A DNA stretch of 64,000 nucleotides from CAVVAL01 sp963742725 (GCA_963742725.1 CAVUMX010000003.1:868001-932000), one strand, 5' to 3'. Counted from the stretch's first letter, positions 15,862 through 25,165 are shown. Numbers and translations: made by a program. Notes: generated by a model from the letters alone, not told the origin.

Positions 15862-16335
15862 ATGGGGAAGGTGAGCGCGGGGCTGCTGCTGTGGCGTGGG
15901 GCCGGCGACGAGGTGGAGGTCCTGCTCGGGCACCCCGGCGGGCCGTACTTCGCCCGCAAGGACGACTGGTCGATCCCCAAGGGTGAGTACACCGACGGTG
16001 AGGAGCCCCTCGCCGCCGCCTACCGGGAGTTCGCGGAGGAGCTGGGTATGGCGCCGCCGCCCGGCGACCCTGTGCCGCTCGGGCACGCCACGTCCCACGG
16101 GAAGGTCAACACCGTGTGGGCGCTGGAGGGCGACCTGGACATCGCCGAGGCGCGGAGCAACACGTTCACGATGGAATGGCCGCCGCGCTCGGGCCGCCAG
16201 CAGGAGTTCCCTGAGATCGACCGGGTCGCCTGGTACGACCTCGCGACGGCCCGCGACAAGATCTTCACCGGGCAGCGCGTCTTCCTCGACCGGCTCGCCG
16301 AACACCTTGCGGTTCAACGGACAAGAGAACTTTAA
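15862..16335 (+). CDS. Nudix hydrolase
   Basis: 157 residues. The Nudix box is intact at about 41-62: GEYTDGEEPLAAAYREFAEE followed by LG, fitting GX5EX7REUXEEXGU, so it should hydrolyse a nucleoside diphosphate linked to another moiety. The segment WSIPKGEYTDGEE and the later VNTVWALEGDLD resemble NTP pyrophosphohydrolases of the MutT/Ap4A group, but the substrate cannot be told. It starts at ATG 15862, 18 nt after the reductase stop, with no clear ribosome site, and may be read through from that operon. Confidence 0.88.
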   Translation: MGKVSAGLLLWRGAGDEVEVLLGHPGGPYFARKDDWSIPKGEYTDGEEPLAAAYREFAEELGMAPPPGDPVPLGHATSHGKVNTVWALEGDLDIAEARSNTFTMEWPPRSGRQQEFPEIDRVAWYDLATARDKIFTGQRVFLDRLAEHLAVQRTREL

Positions 16336-16360
16336 GGATCACATAAGTAGACGAACCTTG

Positions 16361-16376
16361 ACTGGTATAGACCACT
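16361..16376 (+). promoter_or_regulatory. DasR-type dre site upstream of the GH19 chitinase
   Basis: ACTGGTATAGACCACT differs at one position from the Streptomyces dre consensus ACTGGTCTAGACCACT, the operator of the GlcNAc-responsive GntR regulator DasR. It overlaps a TTGACT -35-like box (16358) about 100 nt before the chitinase start, as in known chitinase promoters. Confidence 0.8.
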
Positions 16377-16477
16377 CCGGTTGAGTTCCTTCAACCCGCG
16401 GTGGACCCCTGCCGCTGACGCGGGCCCGTCAACGTCCGTCCACATCGTGTGCGTGAGCCACACGAAGGAGTGATCGA

Positions 16478-17425
16478 GTGTCGAAGTTCCGGATCCTCAT
16501 GGCGTCTCTCGCCGCTGTCGCCCTGGCAGGAGTGATGGCGGTCGCCTTACCGATGATGTCCGCGTCCGCCGCCGACTGCGCGGCGGCGTGGCGTTCGTCG
16601 ACGGTCTACCACGGCGGGACGTCCGCCTCGCACAACGGCCGCAACTGGACGGCGAAGTGGTGGACCCAGGGGGAGACGCCAGGTACGACCGGCGAGTGGG
16701 GTGTCTGGGCGGACAAGGGCGCGTGCGGCGGCGGTGGGACCGACCCCGGCCCGTCGCCGACGACCCCGCCGACCACGCCGCCCACGACCAGCCCGCCGGC
16801 ACCGGGTGGGTTCGTCGTCAGCGAGGCCCAGTTCAACCAGATGTTCCCGAACCGGAACCCGTTCTACACGTACAGGGGGCTGGTGGACGCGCTGTCCGCG
16901 TACCCGGCGTTCGCCAAGACCGGCGGCGACACCGTCATGCGGCAGGAGGCGGCGGCGTTCCTCGCCAACGTGAACCACGAGACCGGCGGGCTGGTGCACA
17001 TCGTCGAGCAGAACACGGCCAACTACCCGCACTACTGCGACCGCAGCCAGCCGTACGGGTGCCCGGCCGGCCACGACAAGTACTACGGTCGCGGCCCGAT
17101 CCAGCTGAGCTGGAACTTCAACTACAAGGCGGCCGGTGAGGCGCTCGGGCTGCCGCTGCTGAACAACCCGGACATGGTGCAGAACGATCCGGCCGTGGCC
17201 ATGAAGACCGGCCTCTGGTACTGGAACACCCAGAACGGCCCCGGCACGATGACGCCGCACGACGCGATGGCCAACCAGCGCGGCTTCGGCGAGACGATCC
17301 GCAGCATCAACGGCTCGCTGGAGTGCAACGGCCGGAACCCGGCGCAGGTGCAGAGCCGGATCGACGCCTACCAGCGGTTCGTCCAGATCCTCGGCACGAC
17401 CCCTGGCGGCAACCTCAGCTGCTGA
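16478..17425 (+). CDS. Secreted GH19 chitinase with CBM5/12 domain
   Basis: 315 residues: signal peptide (about 1-31), a chitin-binding CBM5/12-type module (about 32-83, AWRSSTVYHGGTSASHNGRN then WTAKWWTQGETPG), a Pro/Thr linker (88-108) and a GH19 catalytic domain (113-315). The catalytic glutamate is in NHETGG (E168), followed by YYGRGPIQLSWNFNY, the family signature. This layout matches Streptomyces ChiF/ChiG-type enzymes, endo-chitinases with antifungal activity. GTG start at 16478 with GAAGGAGTG upstream. The dre-like operator suggests induction by chitin sugars. Confidence 0.95.
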   Translation: MSKFRILMASLAAVALAGVMAVALPMMSASAADCAAAWRSSTVYHGGTSASHNGRNWTAKWWTQGETPGTTGEWGVWADKGACGGGGTDPGPSPTTPPTTPPTTSPPAPGGFVVSEAQFNQMFPNRNPFYTYRGLVDALSAYPAFAKTGGDTVMRQEAAAFLANVNHETGGLVHIVEQNTANYPHYCDRSQPYGCPAGHDKYYGRGPIQLSWNFNYKAAGEALGLPLLNNPDMVQNDPAVAMKTGLWYWNTQNGPGTMTPHDAMANQRGFGETIRSINGSLECNGRNPAQVQSRIDAYQRFVQILGTTPGGNLSC

Positions 17426-17435
17426 GTGTGTCGGT

Positions 17436-17470
17436 GCGGGCGGTGACCAGCGTGACCGGTCACCGCCCGC
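17436..17470. terminator. Bidirectional terminator after GH19 and MFS genes
   Basis: Perfect 13-bp stem GCGGGCGGTGACC (17436-17448 with 17458-17470) and a 9-nt loop. The second arm overlaps the last codons of the convergent MFS gene. Confidence 0.75.
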
Positions 17471-18590
17471 GTCCGTGTTCAGCCGGGCCGGCGACAGTCC
17501 GGAGCCAGCGGGGGAGCACCGCCGCGACCACCAGGATCGGCACGGCGGCGAGGGCGAGAAGCACCGGCAGGCCCGCCACCGCCGAGCCGGTACCGACCGT
17601 GGCGAACAGCGCGAGCGCGGCTGTCTCGGCGCCGAATCCGGAGACCGAGGTGACCGTGGCGCGCGGCCCGGTGATGGCGTCCTGCAGCCGCGCGCTCAGC
17701 ACGATCGACACGCACGACACCGCGCCGTACCCCACGGCGATCGCGGCGAAGCCCGCCGGATGCCCGACCAGCGCACCGGCCGCGAACAGCGCCGCACCGA
17801 CGCCCGTGACGAGCGCGATCCGGCGGGGCGACAGGTTCTCGGCACGGGACGCCGCCTCGGCACCGACCGCGATGGCGGCGTAGGGCGCCAGCATGACGAG
17901 CGGGGTCAGGGCGGCCTGGACGCCGACCGCGGCCGTGAGCAGCGGCAGGTACTCGTCGACGGCGTCGAAGCCGGCCAGCAGCGCCGCCGCGACGAGCAGC
18001 CGGCGCACCGGCCGGTGCAGCGCCGCCTCGGTCACACCGGCGCGCAGCGTCCGCAGGTATCCGGCGAAGCCCGTGCCGTCGACCTCGACCTGGTGCTTGG
18101 CGGGCAACGTGAGCGGCAGGACCGCGCCGGCACAGCAGATCAGGACGCTCGTCCAGCCGGCGGCCTGGAACCCGCCGAACGCGATCAGCGGAGCGGCGGC
18201 GGCGGTGCCGGCGAACGTCCCGAGCATCTCGGCGACCTGCGCCCGGCCGGCGACCTGGGCGTACCGGTCACTCGCGCCGACCGCGGCCAGCTCGTCGTAG
18301 AGCAGCGACTCCCAGGTGCCGGAGATCACCGCGCTGCTGGCGCCCCACAGCACGAACCCGATCGCGAACCCCGCGAAGGACGGCCAGAGGAGCCACAACG
18401 CGAATCCGGACGCCCGCAGCAGCGTGCTCGCCGCCAGCAGGTGCCGCCGCGACACCCGGTCGGCGAGCGCGCCGGACGGGATCTCGACCACGAACCCCGT
18501 GACCGACCACAGCGCGAACAGGACGGAGATCTGGCCGGCGCTGAGGCCCGCGCTCGCGAACAGCAGGGCGTAGACGGGGTACAGCGGCAC
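17460..18590 (-). CDS. Major facilitator superfamily transporter (start uncertain)
   Basis: 376 residues with about twelve hydrophobic helices and the MFS loop 2-3 motif as GALADRVSRRHLLAAST (about 40-56). No substrate can be assigned; small-molecule efflux is the usual role. The start is a puzzle. GTG at 18590 is the only canonical start in the open frame, but the conserved first helix already seems to begin before it (RRFYLLAFVDEFVPLYPVYA). Further upstream in the same frame an ATG at 18683 is followed after three codons by TGA (18669-18671). Either translation starts at GTG 18590, or the leader carries a nonsense change, or an unusual start is used. Confidence 0.75.
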   Translation of the reverse strand: MPLYPVYALLFASAGLSAGQISVLFALWSVTGFVVEIPSGALADRVSRRHLLAASTLLRASGFALWLLWPSFAGFAIGFVLWGASSAVISGTWESLLYDELAAVGASDRYAQVAGRAQVAEMLGTFAGTAAAAPLIAFGGFQAAGWTSVLICCAGAVLPLTLPAKHQVEVDGTGFAGYLRTLRAGVTEAALHRPVRRLLVAAALLAGFDAVDEYLPLLTAAVGVQAALTPLVMLAPYAAIAVGAEAASRAENLSPRRIALVTGVGAALFAAGALVGHPAGFAAIAVGYGAVSCVSIVLSARLQDAITGPRATVTSVSGFGAETAALALFATVGTGSAVAGLPVLLALAAVPILVVAAVLPRWLRTVAGPAEHGRGR

Positions 18591-18722
18591 GAACTCGTCG
18601 ACGAACGCGAGCAGGTAGAACCGGCGCGCGAGCGCGCGGTGGGGTGGTGCGTCGGGGCGGGGTGAGGATCAATGTCGAAGCATGACCCGATGGTCTCACT
18701 CCGCCCCGACGCCGTCCACGGA

Positions 18723-20693
18723 TTAGGCGAGCGCCTGCGCGAACTGGGCCGCGTAGAGGCGGGAGTACGCGCCGCCCGAACCGAGGAGGTCGCCGTGCGT
18801 GCCCTGTTCGACGATCCGGCCGTCCTCCATGACGAGGATCAGGTCGGCGTCGCGGATGGTCGACAGCCGGTGGGCGATGACGAAGCTGGTCCGGCCCTGC
18901 CGCAGCGACCGCATGGCCCGCTGGATCAGCAGCTCGGTGCGGGTGTCGACCGAGCTGGTCGCCTCGTCCAGGATCAGGATCGCCGGTTCGGACAGGAACG
19001 CCCGCGCGATGGTGATCAGCTGCTTCTCGCCCGCGCTGACGTTCGTGCCCTCGTCGTCGAGCACGGTGTCGTACCCGTCCGGCAGGGTCCGGACGAAGTG
19101 GTCCACATGCGTCGCTTTCGCCGCCTCCACGATCGCCTCGCGGCTGGCGTCGGCGGCGCCGTAGGCGATGTTCTCCGCGATCGAGCCGCCGAACAGCCAC
19201 GTGTCCTGCAGGACCATGCCGGTGAGGTCGCGCAGGTCCTCCCGGGTCATCGCCGTGATGTCGACGCCGTCGACGGTGATGCGCCCGCTGTTCAGCTCGT
19301 AGAACCGCATCAGCAGGTTGACGAGCGTCGTCTTGCCGGCGCCCGTGGGCCCGACGATCGCCACGGTCTGGCCCGGTTCGACGGCCAGCGACAGGTCGTC
19401 GATCAGCGGCACGTTCTCGTCGTAGCGGAACGACACGTGCTCGAACGCCACCCGGCCCCGGACGCCGTCCGGACGCACCGGCTCGGCCGGGTCCGGCTCC
19501 TGCTCGTCCGCGTCGAGGAGGGCGAACACCCGCTCGGCGGACGCGACCCCGGACTGGAGGAGGTTGGCCATCGCCGCGATCTGCGTCAACGGCTGGCTGA
19601 ACTGGCGCGAGTACTGGACGAACGCCTGCACGTCGCCGAGCGACAGCGTGCCGGACGCCACCCGCAACGCGCCGACCACCGCGACCAGCACGTAGTTGAG
19701 GTTGCCGACGAACATCATCGCCGGCTGGATCAGTCCGGAGATGAACTGCGCCCGGAAGCTCGACGCGTACAGCGACTCGTTGTGCTCGGCGAACGCCTTC
19801 TGGACCTCCTCGCGGCGGCCGAAGACCTTGACCAGCGTGTGACCGGTGTACGCCTCTTCGATGTGCCCGTTGAGCCGGCCGGTCGTCGCCCACTGCTTGA
19901 CGAACTGCGGGCGGGCACGCTTGCCGATCATCGCCGCGATCGCCACCGACAGCGGCACCGTGACGACCGCGACCAGGGCCAGCAGCGGCGAGATCGCGAT
20001 CATCACCGCGAGCACCGCGACGATCGTCAGCAGAGAACCGATGAGCTGGCTCAGTCCCTGCTGGAGGGTCTGGGTGACGTTGTCGAGGTCGTTCGTGACC
20101 CGGCTCAGCATCTCGCCGCGCGGCTGCCGGTCGAAGTACCGCAGCGGCAGCCGCGACAGCTTGGCCTCGCACGCCTCGCGGAGCCGGAGCACGGTCCGCT
20201 GCACGATCACCGCGATCAACCGGCCCTGCACCAGCCACAGCAGCGCCGCGACGACGTAGATCGCCAGCACCAGCAGCAGCACCCGGCCGACCTCGCCGAA
20301 ATCGATGCCGCGCCCCGGCACGACGTCCATCGCCGCGAGCATGTCGGCGAGCGTGTCCCTGCCCTGATCGCGCAGCGCCGCGACGGCCTCCGCCTTGGTC
20401 TGCCCCGCCGGCAGGCGCGCGCCGACGACACCCGCGAACACCAGGTCCGTGGCGCGGCCGAGGATCCACGGCGCCAGCGTCGACAGGCCGATGCTGACGG
20501 ACGAGATCAGCAGCGCCACCGTCGCCGCCGCCTGCTCCGGACGCAACGTGCGGAGCAGGCGCCGGCCCGAGCCACGGAAGTCCAGCGACTTCTCCGTCGA
20601 CATCGCCATGAACGACGCCGGACCCCGCCCCATGTTCGCCGCGCCCGGCCCGGGGCTCCGCGCCGGCGTAGGCCGCTCACCCTGGACCGTCAC
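18723..20693 (-). CDS. ABC exporter, fused permease-ATPase (second of a pair)
   Basis: 656 residues: a six-helix ABC1 membrane domain (about 45-370) and an ATPase with Walker A GPTGAGKTT, Q-loop MVLQDTW, signature VSAGEKQL in place of the canonical LSGGQ, Walker B ILILDEATSSVD and H-loop IAHRLSTIRDADLI. Degenerate signatures are common in one half of heterodimeric exporters, so this subunit probably pairs with the upstream gene product to make a multidrug-type exporter. The GTG start at 20693 has AGGAGGGG nearby and lies 58 nt after the preceding gene; the operon is TetR - ABC - ABC. Confidence 0.92.
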   Translation of the reverse strand: MTVQGERPTPARSPGPGAANMGRGPASFMAMSTEKSLDFRGSGRRLLRTLRPEQAAATVALLISSVSIGLSTLAPWILGRATDLVFAGVVGARLPAGQTKAEAVAALRDQGRDTLADMLAAMDVVPGRGIDFGEVGRVLLLVLAIYVVAALLWLVQGRLIAVIVQRTVLRLREACEAKLSRLPLRYFDRQPRGEMLSRVTNDLDNVTQTLQQGLSQLIGSLLTIVAVLAVMIAISPLLALVAVVTVPLSVAIAAMIGKRARPQFVKQWATTGRLNGHIEEAYTGHTLVKVFGRREEVQKAFAEHNESLYASSFRAQFISGLIQPAMMFVGNLNYVLVAVVGALRVASGTLSLGDVQAFVQYSRQFSQPLTQIAAMANLLQSGVASAERVFALLDADEQEPDPAEPVRPDGVRGRVAFEHVSFRYDENVPLIDDLSLAVEPGQTVAIVGPTGAGKTTLVNLLMRFYELNSGRITVDGVDITAMTREDLRDLTGMVLQDTWLFGGSIAENIAYGAADASREAIVEAAKATHVDHFVRTLPDGYDTVLDDEGTNVSAGEKQLITIARAFLSEPAILILDEATSSVDTRTELLIQRAMRSLRQGRTSFVIAHRLSTIRDADLILVMEDGRIVEQGTHGDLLGSGGAYSRLYAAQFAQALA

Positions 20694-20751
20694 GCCATCC
20701 CCTCCTGGTTCGCTCGCCCGACTTTCGGCGCCGCGGCGCCGCTCCGCTCGC

Positions 20752-22485
20752 TCACGCGGCTTCCTCCTCGGTGAGCTGGGACAGGACGATCTCGCGGTAC
20801 GTGTCCGAGGTGTCCATCAGCTCGGCGTGCGTGCCGGTCGCGACGACGCGGCCCTCGTCCAGGACGACGATCCGGTCGGCGTGCCGGATCGTGCTGACGC
20901 GCTGCGCGACGATCACGACCGTCGCCGACGCCGTGTCACGGGTCAGCGCCGCCCGCAGGGCAGCGTCCGTGGCGTAGTCGAGCGCCGAGAACGCGTCGTC
21001 GAAGAGGTAGATCTCCGGACGGCGCACGAGCGCACGGGCGATCGCCAGCCGCTGCCGCTGCCCGCCGGACAGGTTCGTGCCGCCCTGCGCGACGGGCGCG
21101 TCCAGTCCGTCGGCGAGGTGTTCGACGAACGCCCTGGCCTGGGCGGTGTCGAGGGCGTGCCACAGATCGTCGTCGGTCGCGTCGGGGTTGCCGTAGCGCA
21201 GGTTCGTCGCGACCGTCCCGGAGAAGAGATAGGGCTTCTGGGGGACGAGGCCGACCGCCCGCGACAGCATGTCCGGATCCAGCTCGCGGACGTCGACCCC
21301 GTCGACCAGCACCGCGCCGCCCGTGGCGTCGAACAGTCGGGGGATCAGGTTGAGCAGCGTCGTCTTGCCGCTGCCGGTGCTCCCGATGACCGCCGTGACC
21401 TCACCCGGCCCGGCCGCCAGGTCGATGCCGCGCAGCACGGACTCCTCGGCGCCCGGATACCGGAACTCGACGTCGCGCAGTTCCAGCCGCCCGTGCAGGC
21501 CCAGCGCCGGCACCGGGTTCGCGGGCGGCACCACGCTGGAGTCGGTGTCCAGCACCTCGGCGATCCGCTCGGCGCACACCTCCGCGCGCGGGACCATCAT
21601 GAACATGAACGTGGCCATCATGACCGACATGAGGATCTGCATCAGGTAGCTCAGGAACGCCGTGAGCGCGCCGATCTGCATCTCGCCGCTGTCGATCCGG
21701 TGCGCGCCGAACCAGATCACCGCGACGCTGGCCACGTTGATCACCAGCATCACGGCCGGGAACATCATCGCCACCAGCCGGCCGACGCCGAGCGACACGT
21801 CGTACAGCGCGTCGTTGGCGACGGCGAACCGCTGCTGCTCGGCGCGGTCCCGGACGAACGCCCGGATGACGCGCACGCCGGTGATCTGCTCGCGGAGTAC
21901 CCGGTTGATGTCGTCGATGCGGACCTGCATCGTCCGGAACAGCGGCCGCAACCCCACGACGAGCAGCGCCACGACGGCGCCCAGCGCCGGGACGATCACC
22001 AGCAGCAGGCTCGACAGCGGCGCGTCCTCGCGCAGCGCCATGAGGATCCCGCCGACGCCCATGATCGGCGCAGACACCATCAGCGTGAACGTCATCAGGG
22101 CGAGCATCTGGACCTGCTGGACGTCCACGGTCGTGCGGGTGATCAGCGACGGCGTGCCGAACTGGCCGACCTCGCGGGTCGAGAAGTCCTGGACGCGGTG
22201 GAAGATGGCGGCCCGCAGGTCCCGGCCGACGGCCATCGCCGTGCGCGCCCCGAAGTAGACGGCGCCGGCCGCGCACACGATCTGGACGAACGACACCGCC
22301 AGCATGACGACGCCGGTCCGGACGATGTAGCCGGTGTCGCCGAGCACGATCCCGTTGTCGACGATGTCGGCGTTGAGCGACGGCAGGAACAGGGTCGCGA
22401 GCGTCTGGACGAGTTGCAGGACGACGACCAGCGCGATCGTGCCGTGGTACGGGCGCAGGTACGTGCGCAGCAGCCGGATCAGCAC
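20752..22485 (-). CDS. ABC exporter, fused permease-ATPase (first of a pair)
   Basis: 577 residues from GTG 22485. Membrane domain (about 1-320, starting VLIRLLRTYLRPYHGTIALV) and ATPase with Walker A GSTGSGKTT, Q-loop LVPQKPYLF, canonical signature LSGGQRQRLAIARAL, Walker B IYLFDDAFSALD and H-switch VAQRVSTIRHAD, in which a Gln stands where His is usual. Complementary deviations in the two subunits (here the switch, in the partner the signature) suit a heterodimer with one consensus ATP site. The start overlaps the TetR stop by 3 nt (GTGCTGA), with GAGGAG 6 nt upstream, so the genes are coupled. Confidence 0.92.
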   Translation of the reverse strand: MLIRLLRTYLRPYHGTIALVVVLQLVQTLATLFLPSLNADIVDNGIVLGDTGYIVRTGVVMLAVSFVQIVCAAGAVYFGARTAMAVGRDLRAAIFHRVQDFSTREVGQFGTPSLITRTTVDVQQVQMLALMTFTLMVSAPIMGVGGILMALREDAPLSSLLLVIVPALGAVVALLVVGLRPLFRTMQVRIDDINRVLREQITGVRVIRAFVRDRAEQQRFAVANDALYDVSLGVGRLVAMMFPAVMLVINVASVAVIWFGAHRIDSGEMQIGALTAFLSYLMQILMSVMMATFMFMMVPRAEVCAERIAEVLDTDSSVVPPANPVPALGLHGRLELRDVEFRYPGAEESVLRGIDLAAGPGEVTAVIGSTGSGKTTLLNLIPRLFDATGGAVLVDGVDVRELDPDMLSRAVGLVPQKPYLFSGTVATNLRYGNPDATDDDLWHALDTAQARAFVEHLADGLDAPVAQGGTNLSGGQRQRLAIARALVRRPEIYLFDDAFSALDYATDAALRAALTRDTASATVVIVAQRVSTIRHADRIVVLDEGRVVATGTHAELMDTSDTYREIVLSQLTEEEAA

Positions 22486-23084
22486 GGCGTCTCCTCGAGC
22501 CCGGCGAGCCGGTGCATGGCCAGCGTGATCGTCTCGCGCAGGACGGTGGCCAGCGGCACGTCGGGCGTGCCGTGCAGCCATGTGCGGATCGCCACCCGCG
22601 ACGCGCCGACGGCGCTGGATGCGAGGACCCGGCAGCGCACGTCGACCTCGATCCCGAGCCGGGCGGCGATCGACTCGGCCAGGACCTCTTCGATTCTCAT
22701 GTGGCTGCTGATGAAGTGGGCGCGGAGCGCCGGATCGTGGAGGAAGAGCGCGAGCGTGTCGCGGTCGGGCTCGGCGGGGGCGCCGGCGGGCGCGGCGAGC
22801 ATGGCGTGCACGACCGCGTCGGCGAGCGGTTCCTCGGCCGGGCGGGCGGCGAGCGCCTCGCCGACCTGCTGCGCCCGCGCGGACGCGACCGCGCAGATCG
22901 CCTCCTCGCGGCTGCCGAAGTAGTTGTTGTAGGTCCGGGGGGAGACGCCCGCCTCGGCGGCGATGTCGTCCACCCGGACGTTCTGCGGGCCCCGTTCGAG
23001 CGCCAGGCGCAGCGCCGCCCGGCTCAAGGCCTCGCGGGTCGCCTGCTTCTTGCGGGTGCGCAGGTCCGGTGCGGGCTCGTCCAT
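22479..23084 (-). CDS. TetR-family repressor of the ABC exporter pair
   Basis: 201 residues. The N-terminal helix-turn-helix is clear (VDDIAAEAGVSPRTYNNYFG, about 38-57); the C-terminal ligand domain is not assignable. It is the first gene of an operon with two exporter half-transporters, the classic arrangement of a ligand-responsive efflux system. Two palindromes directly upstream (23107-23121, 23130-23139) are likely its operator, so it would repress itself and the transporter until the exported compound binds. Its stop overlaps the next start. Confidence 0.9.
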   Translation of the reverse strand: MDEPAPDLRTRKKQATREALSRAALRLALERGPQNVRVDDIAAEAGVSPRTYNNYFGSREEAICAVASARAQQVGEALAARPAEEPLADAVVHAMLAAPAGAPAEPDRDTLALFLHDPALRAHFISSHMRIEEVLAESIAARLGIEVDVRCRVLASSAVGASRVAIRTWLHGTPDVPLATVLRETITLAMHRLAGLEETPC

Positions 23085-23106
23085 GGACGAGACCCTAGCC
23101 GGTTAC

Positions 23107-23139
23107 TTGCGTACCACGCAATATTGCGGATTGCGCAAT
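23107..23139 (-). promoter_or_regulatory. TetR operator, two adjacent palindromes
   Basis: TTGCGTACCACGCAA (23107-23121) is a perfect 6-bp inverted repeat with a 3-nt centre. ATTGCGCAAT (23130-23139) is a second perfect palindrome, and TTGCG recurs in between. They sit 22 nt before the TetR start. Confidence 0.7.
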
Positions 23140-23146
23140 TACGCGA

Positions 23147-24157
23147 TCACTGGACCGAGAGATGGACGTGGTTCGTGTGGTCGGACGCCGGGTCGCCGTT
23201 GCCGTTCTGGTACGCCCGCCAGCCCGTGCCGGGGAGCCAGATCTGCTTGAACCAGATCACGTACAGGACGCCGAGCCGGTCGGCGTTGTCGACGAAGTAC
23301 GCCGCCAGCTCCTCGCCGTACGCCTTCTCGGCGCCCGTCGCGACCCCGCCGAACGTGTTCTGCGCCGCCGAGAAGTCACAGGCGCGGCCCTTGGGGTGCT
23401 CCCCGAAGGACGCCTGACGGAAGCACGCCACGAACCGGGTGAAGCCGGCGGCCTTTGTCTGCTGCAACGCGTTCAAGGTGCGCGGCGTGAGGCAGCCGGA
23501 CGTCGTCGGATCGTCGGCGGTGCAGCCCTGCGACGGGAACGACCCGTCGGCGTTGCGCTTCGCCGACGCCGCGGCCGGCCGGGAGCCCGACCCGGAGAAG
23601 CCGGCGGTCGAGACGCCGACCGCCTTCTCCGCGTCCGACTTCCGCTTCGCCATGGCCTGCGCCTGGGCGGCCTGGAGCACGATCTCGTCCTCCAGCTGGC
23701 GGCGTTGCCTGGTCAGCTCGTCGCGGGTCTTCGCCAGCGCGGAGATCTTCTCGGCGTTCTGCGTCGAGAGCTGGTCGAGCAGTTCGGACCGTCCGACCAG
23801 CGCGGGCATCGACGCGCTGTCGAGGACGGCGCTGAACACCGACGGCCGCCCGTCCTTGTACGCCGCGTTGGCCAGCCGGTCGACCTCGCGGCTCAGCGCG
23901 GCCTCGCGAGCCGTCGACTCGGACTGCCGGCGGACCAGCTCGGCCTGCCTGCGCTGCGACGCCACCAGGCGCCCCTGCGCGGCGGCGTAGCCCTGCGACG
24001 CGTCGGACAGCGCCTTCCGCAGGCTCGGTGTGCCCCCCTCGGGATCGATCGCCGTCGGCGCGGCCGACCCTGGCGTGGCGGCCATGAACACCGCCGCCAC
24101 CGCCAGCCCGAGTACCGCCGTACGTCGCTTCCCGCCACTCGCCACCGTACGGCGCAT
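23147..24157 (-). CDS. Secreted coiled-coil protein with ARB_07466/M15-like C-terminal domain
   Basis: 336 residues: signal peptide (about 1-33, cleavage after GSAA), a long heptad-rich coiled coil (about 45-185; rich in Q, R, E and A) typical of NlpC/P60 or EnvC-like cell-wall proteins, and a C-terminal domain (about 210-336) with conserved Cys (SQGCTADD, SGCLTPRT, VACFRQ, RACDF) and a terminal HTNHVHLSV. The HVH motif and the GRACDF segment resemble M15/ARB_07466-type domains in which His and Asp bind zinc. A cell-wall role is likely. ATG 24157 with GGAGGG 7 nt upstream was preferred to GTG four codons earlier. It stands alone, divergent from nothing obvious. Confidence 0.8.
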   Translation of the reverse strand: MRRTVASGGKRRTAVLGLAVAAVFMAATPGSAAPTAIDPEGGTPSLRKALSDASQGYAAAQGRLVASQRRQAELVRRQSESTAREAALSREVDRLANAAYKDGRPSVFSAVLDSASMPALVGRSELLDQLSTQNAEKISALAKTRDELTRQRRQLEDEIVLQAAQAQAMAKRKSDAEKAVGVSTAGFSGSGSRPAAASAKRNADGSFPSQGCTADDPTTSGCLTPRTLNALQQTKAAGFTRFVACFRQASFGEHPKGRACDFSAAQNTFGGVATGAEKAYGEELAAYFVDNADRLGVLYVIWFKQIWLPGTGWRAYQNGNGDPASDHTNHVHLSVQ

Positions 24158-24252
24158 GCAGCCCTCCACAGCCCGTGATCCAGAGCGAGGGCTGTGCCCC
24201 CTCGCGCTGTGGAGTACGCAGGAACGTTACGAACGGTTGAATACCTGACGGC

Positions 24253-25152
24253 CTACTTGACCGCGCCGGCGGTGAGACCGGACTGGATCTGCCGCTGGAA
24301 GATCGCGTACACGATGATCATCGGCAGGATCGAGATCGTCAGGGCGGCGAACAGCCCGGACCAGTCGGCCTCGTACCCGGCGGTCGTGGAGATGTCCGCG
24401 ATGCCCTGGGTGAGCACCCACTTGTCCCGGACGCCGCCGACCAGCACCAGCGGCAGCAGGTACTGCGCCCACTGGCCGATGATGTTGAAGATCGCCACGC
24501 TGATCATGCCGGGCTTGGCCATCGGCAGCATGACGCTGAAGAACAGCCTCGTGTGCGAACACCCGTCGATGATGCCCGCCTCGGCCACCGACGTCGGCAG
24601 CGTTCGGAAGAACGCGCTGAGGAAGAACACCGTGAACGGCAGCGAGTACGCGATATAGACCAGGATCAGGCCCGTGTGCGTGTTGAGCAGCCCGATCTGC
24701 TGGACGACGAAGAACAGCGGGACGATCGCCAGGAACGTCGGGAACGCCATGCCGGCGACGAAGAAGAAGTACAGCGCGCGACGCCCGACGAACTCGTACC
24801 GGGCGAGCACATAGGCCGCCATCGAGCCCAGCAGCATCGTGCCGAACGTGCTCCACGCCACGACCCACACGCTGTTGATGAAGTAGTCGCCGACGCGCGC
24901 CTTCGTCCAGGCCCGGGAGTAGTTCTCCCACCGCAGCTCGGCCGGCAGCGTCCACGGGCTGCTGAAGATCTCCGTGGTGTTCTTGAACGACGCCAGGAAG
25001 ACCCAGAGGATCGGCACGACCACGATCAGGGTCCAGAAGAACAGCGCCAGGTGGCCCATGCCGTTGAACAGGCTCACCTGGGACCGGACGGACTTGCGGC
25101 GGCGGGTCTTCTCGGCGTGGGCCGGTGCCGTGTTCTCTACGGTTGTCGTCAT
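24253..25152 (-). CDS. ngcG: N-acetylglucosamine/chitobiose ABC transporter permease NgcG
   Basis: 299 residues, six hydrophobic segments and the cytoplasmic EAA loop (EAGIIDGCSHTRLFFSVMLP, about 190-209) that docks the ATPase. It belongs to the CUT1 carbohydrate permease family, MalG type. It is the third gene of an ngcE-ngcF-ngcG set; the substrate is inferred from the strong similarity of the binding protein to NgcE. No ATPase gene is present, as usual for Streptomyces sugar systems that share MsiK. The gene begins 13 nt after ngcF. Confidence 0.88.
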   Translation of the reverse strand: MTTTVENTAPAHAEKTRRRKSVRSQVSLFNGMGHLALFFWTLIVVVPILWVFLASFKNTTEIFSSPWTLPAELRWENYSRAWTKARVGDYFINSVWVVAWSTFGTMLLGSMAAYVLARYEFVGRRALYFFFVAGMAFPTFLAIVPLFFVVQQIGLLNTHTGLILVYIAYSLPFTVFFLSAFFRTLPTSVAEAGIIDGCSHTRLFFSVMLPMAKPGMISVAIFNIIGQWAQYLLPLVLVGGVRDKWVLTQGIADISTTAGYEADWSGLFAALTISILPMIIVYAIFQRQIQSGLTAGAVK

Positions 25153-25165
25153 GTGCCGGCCCTCG

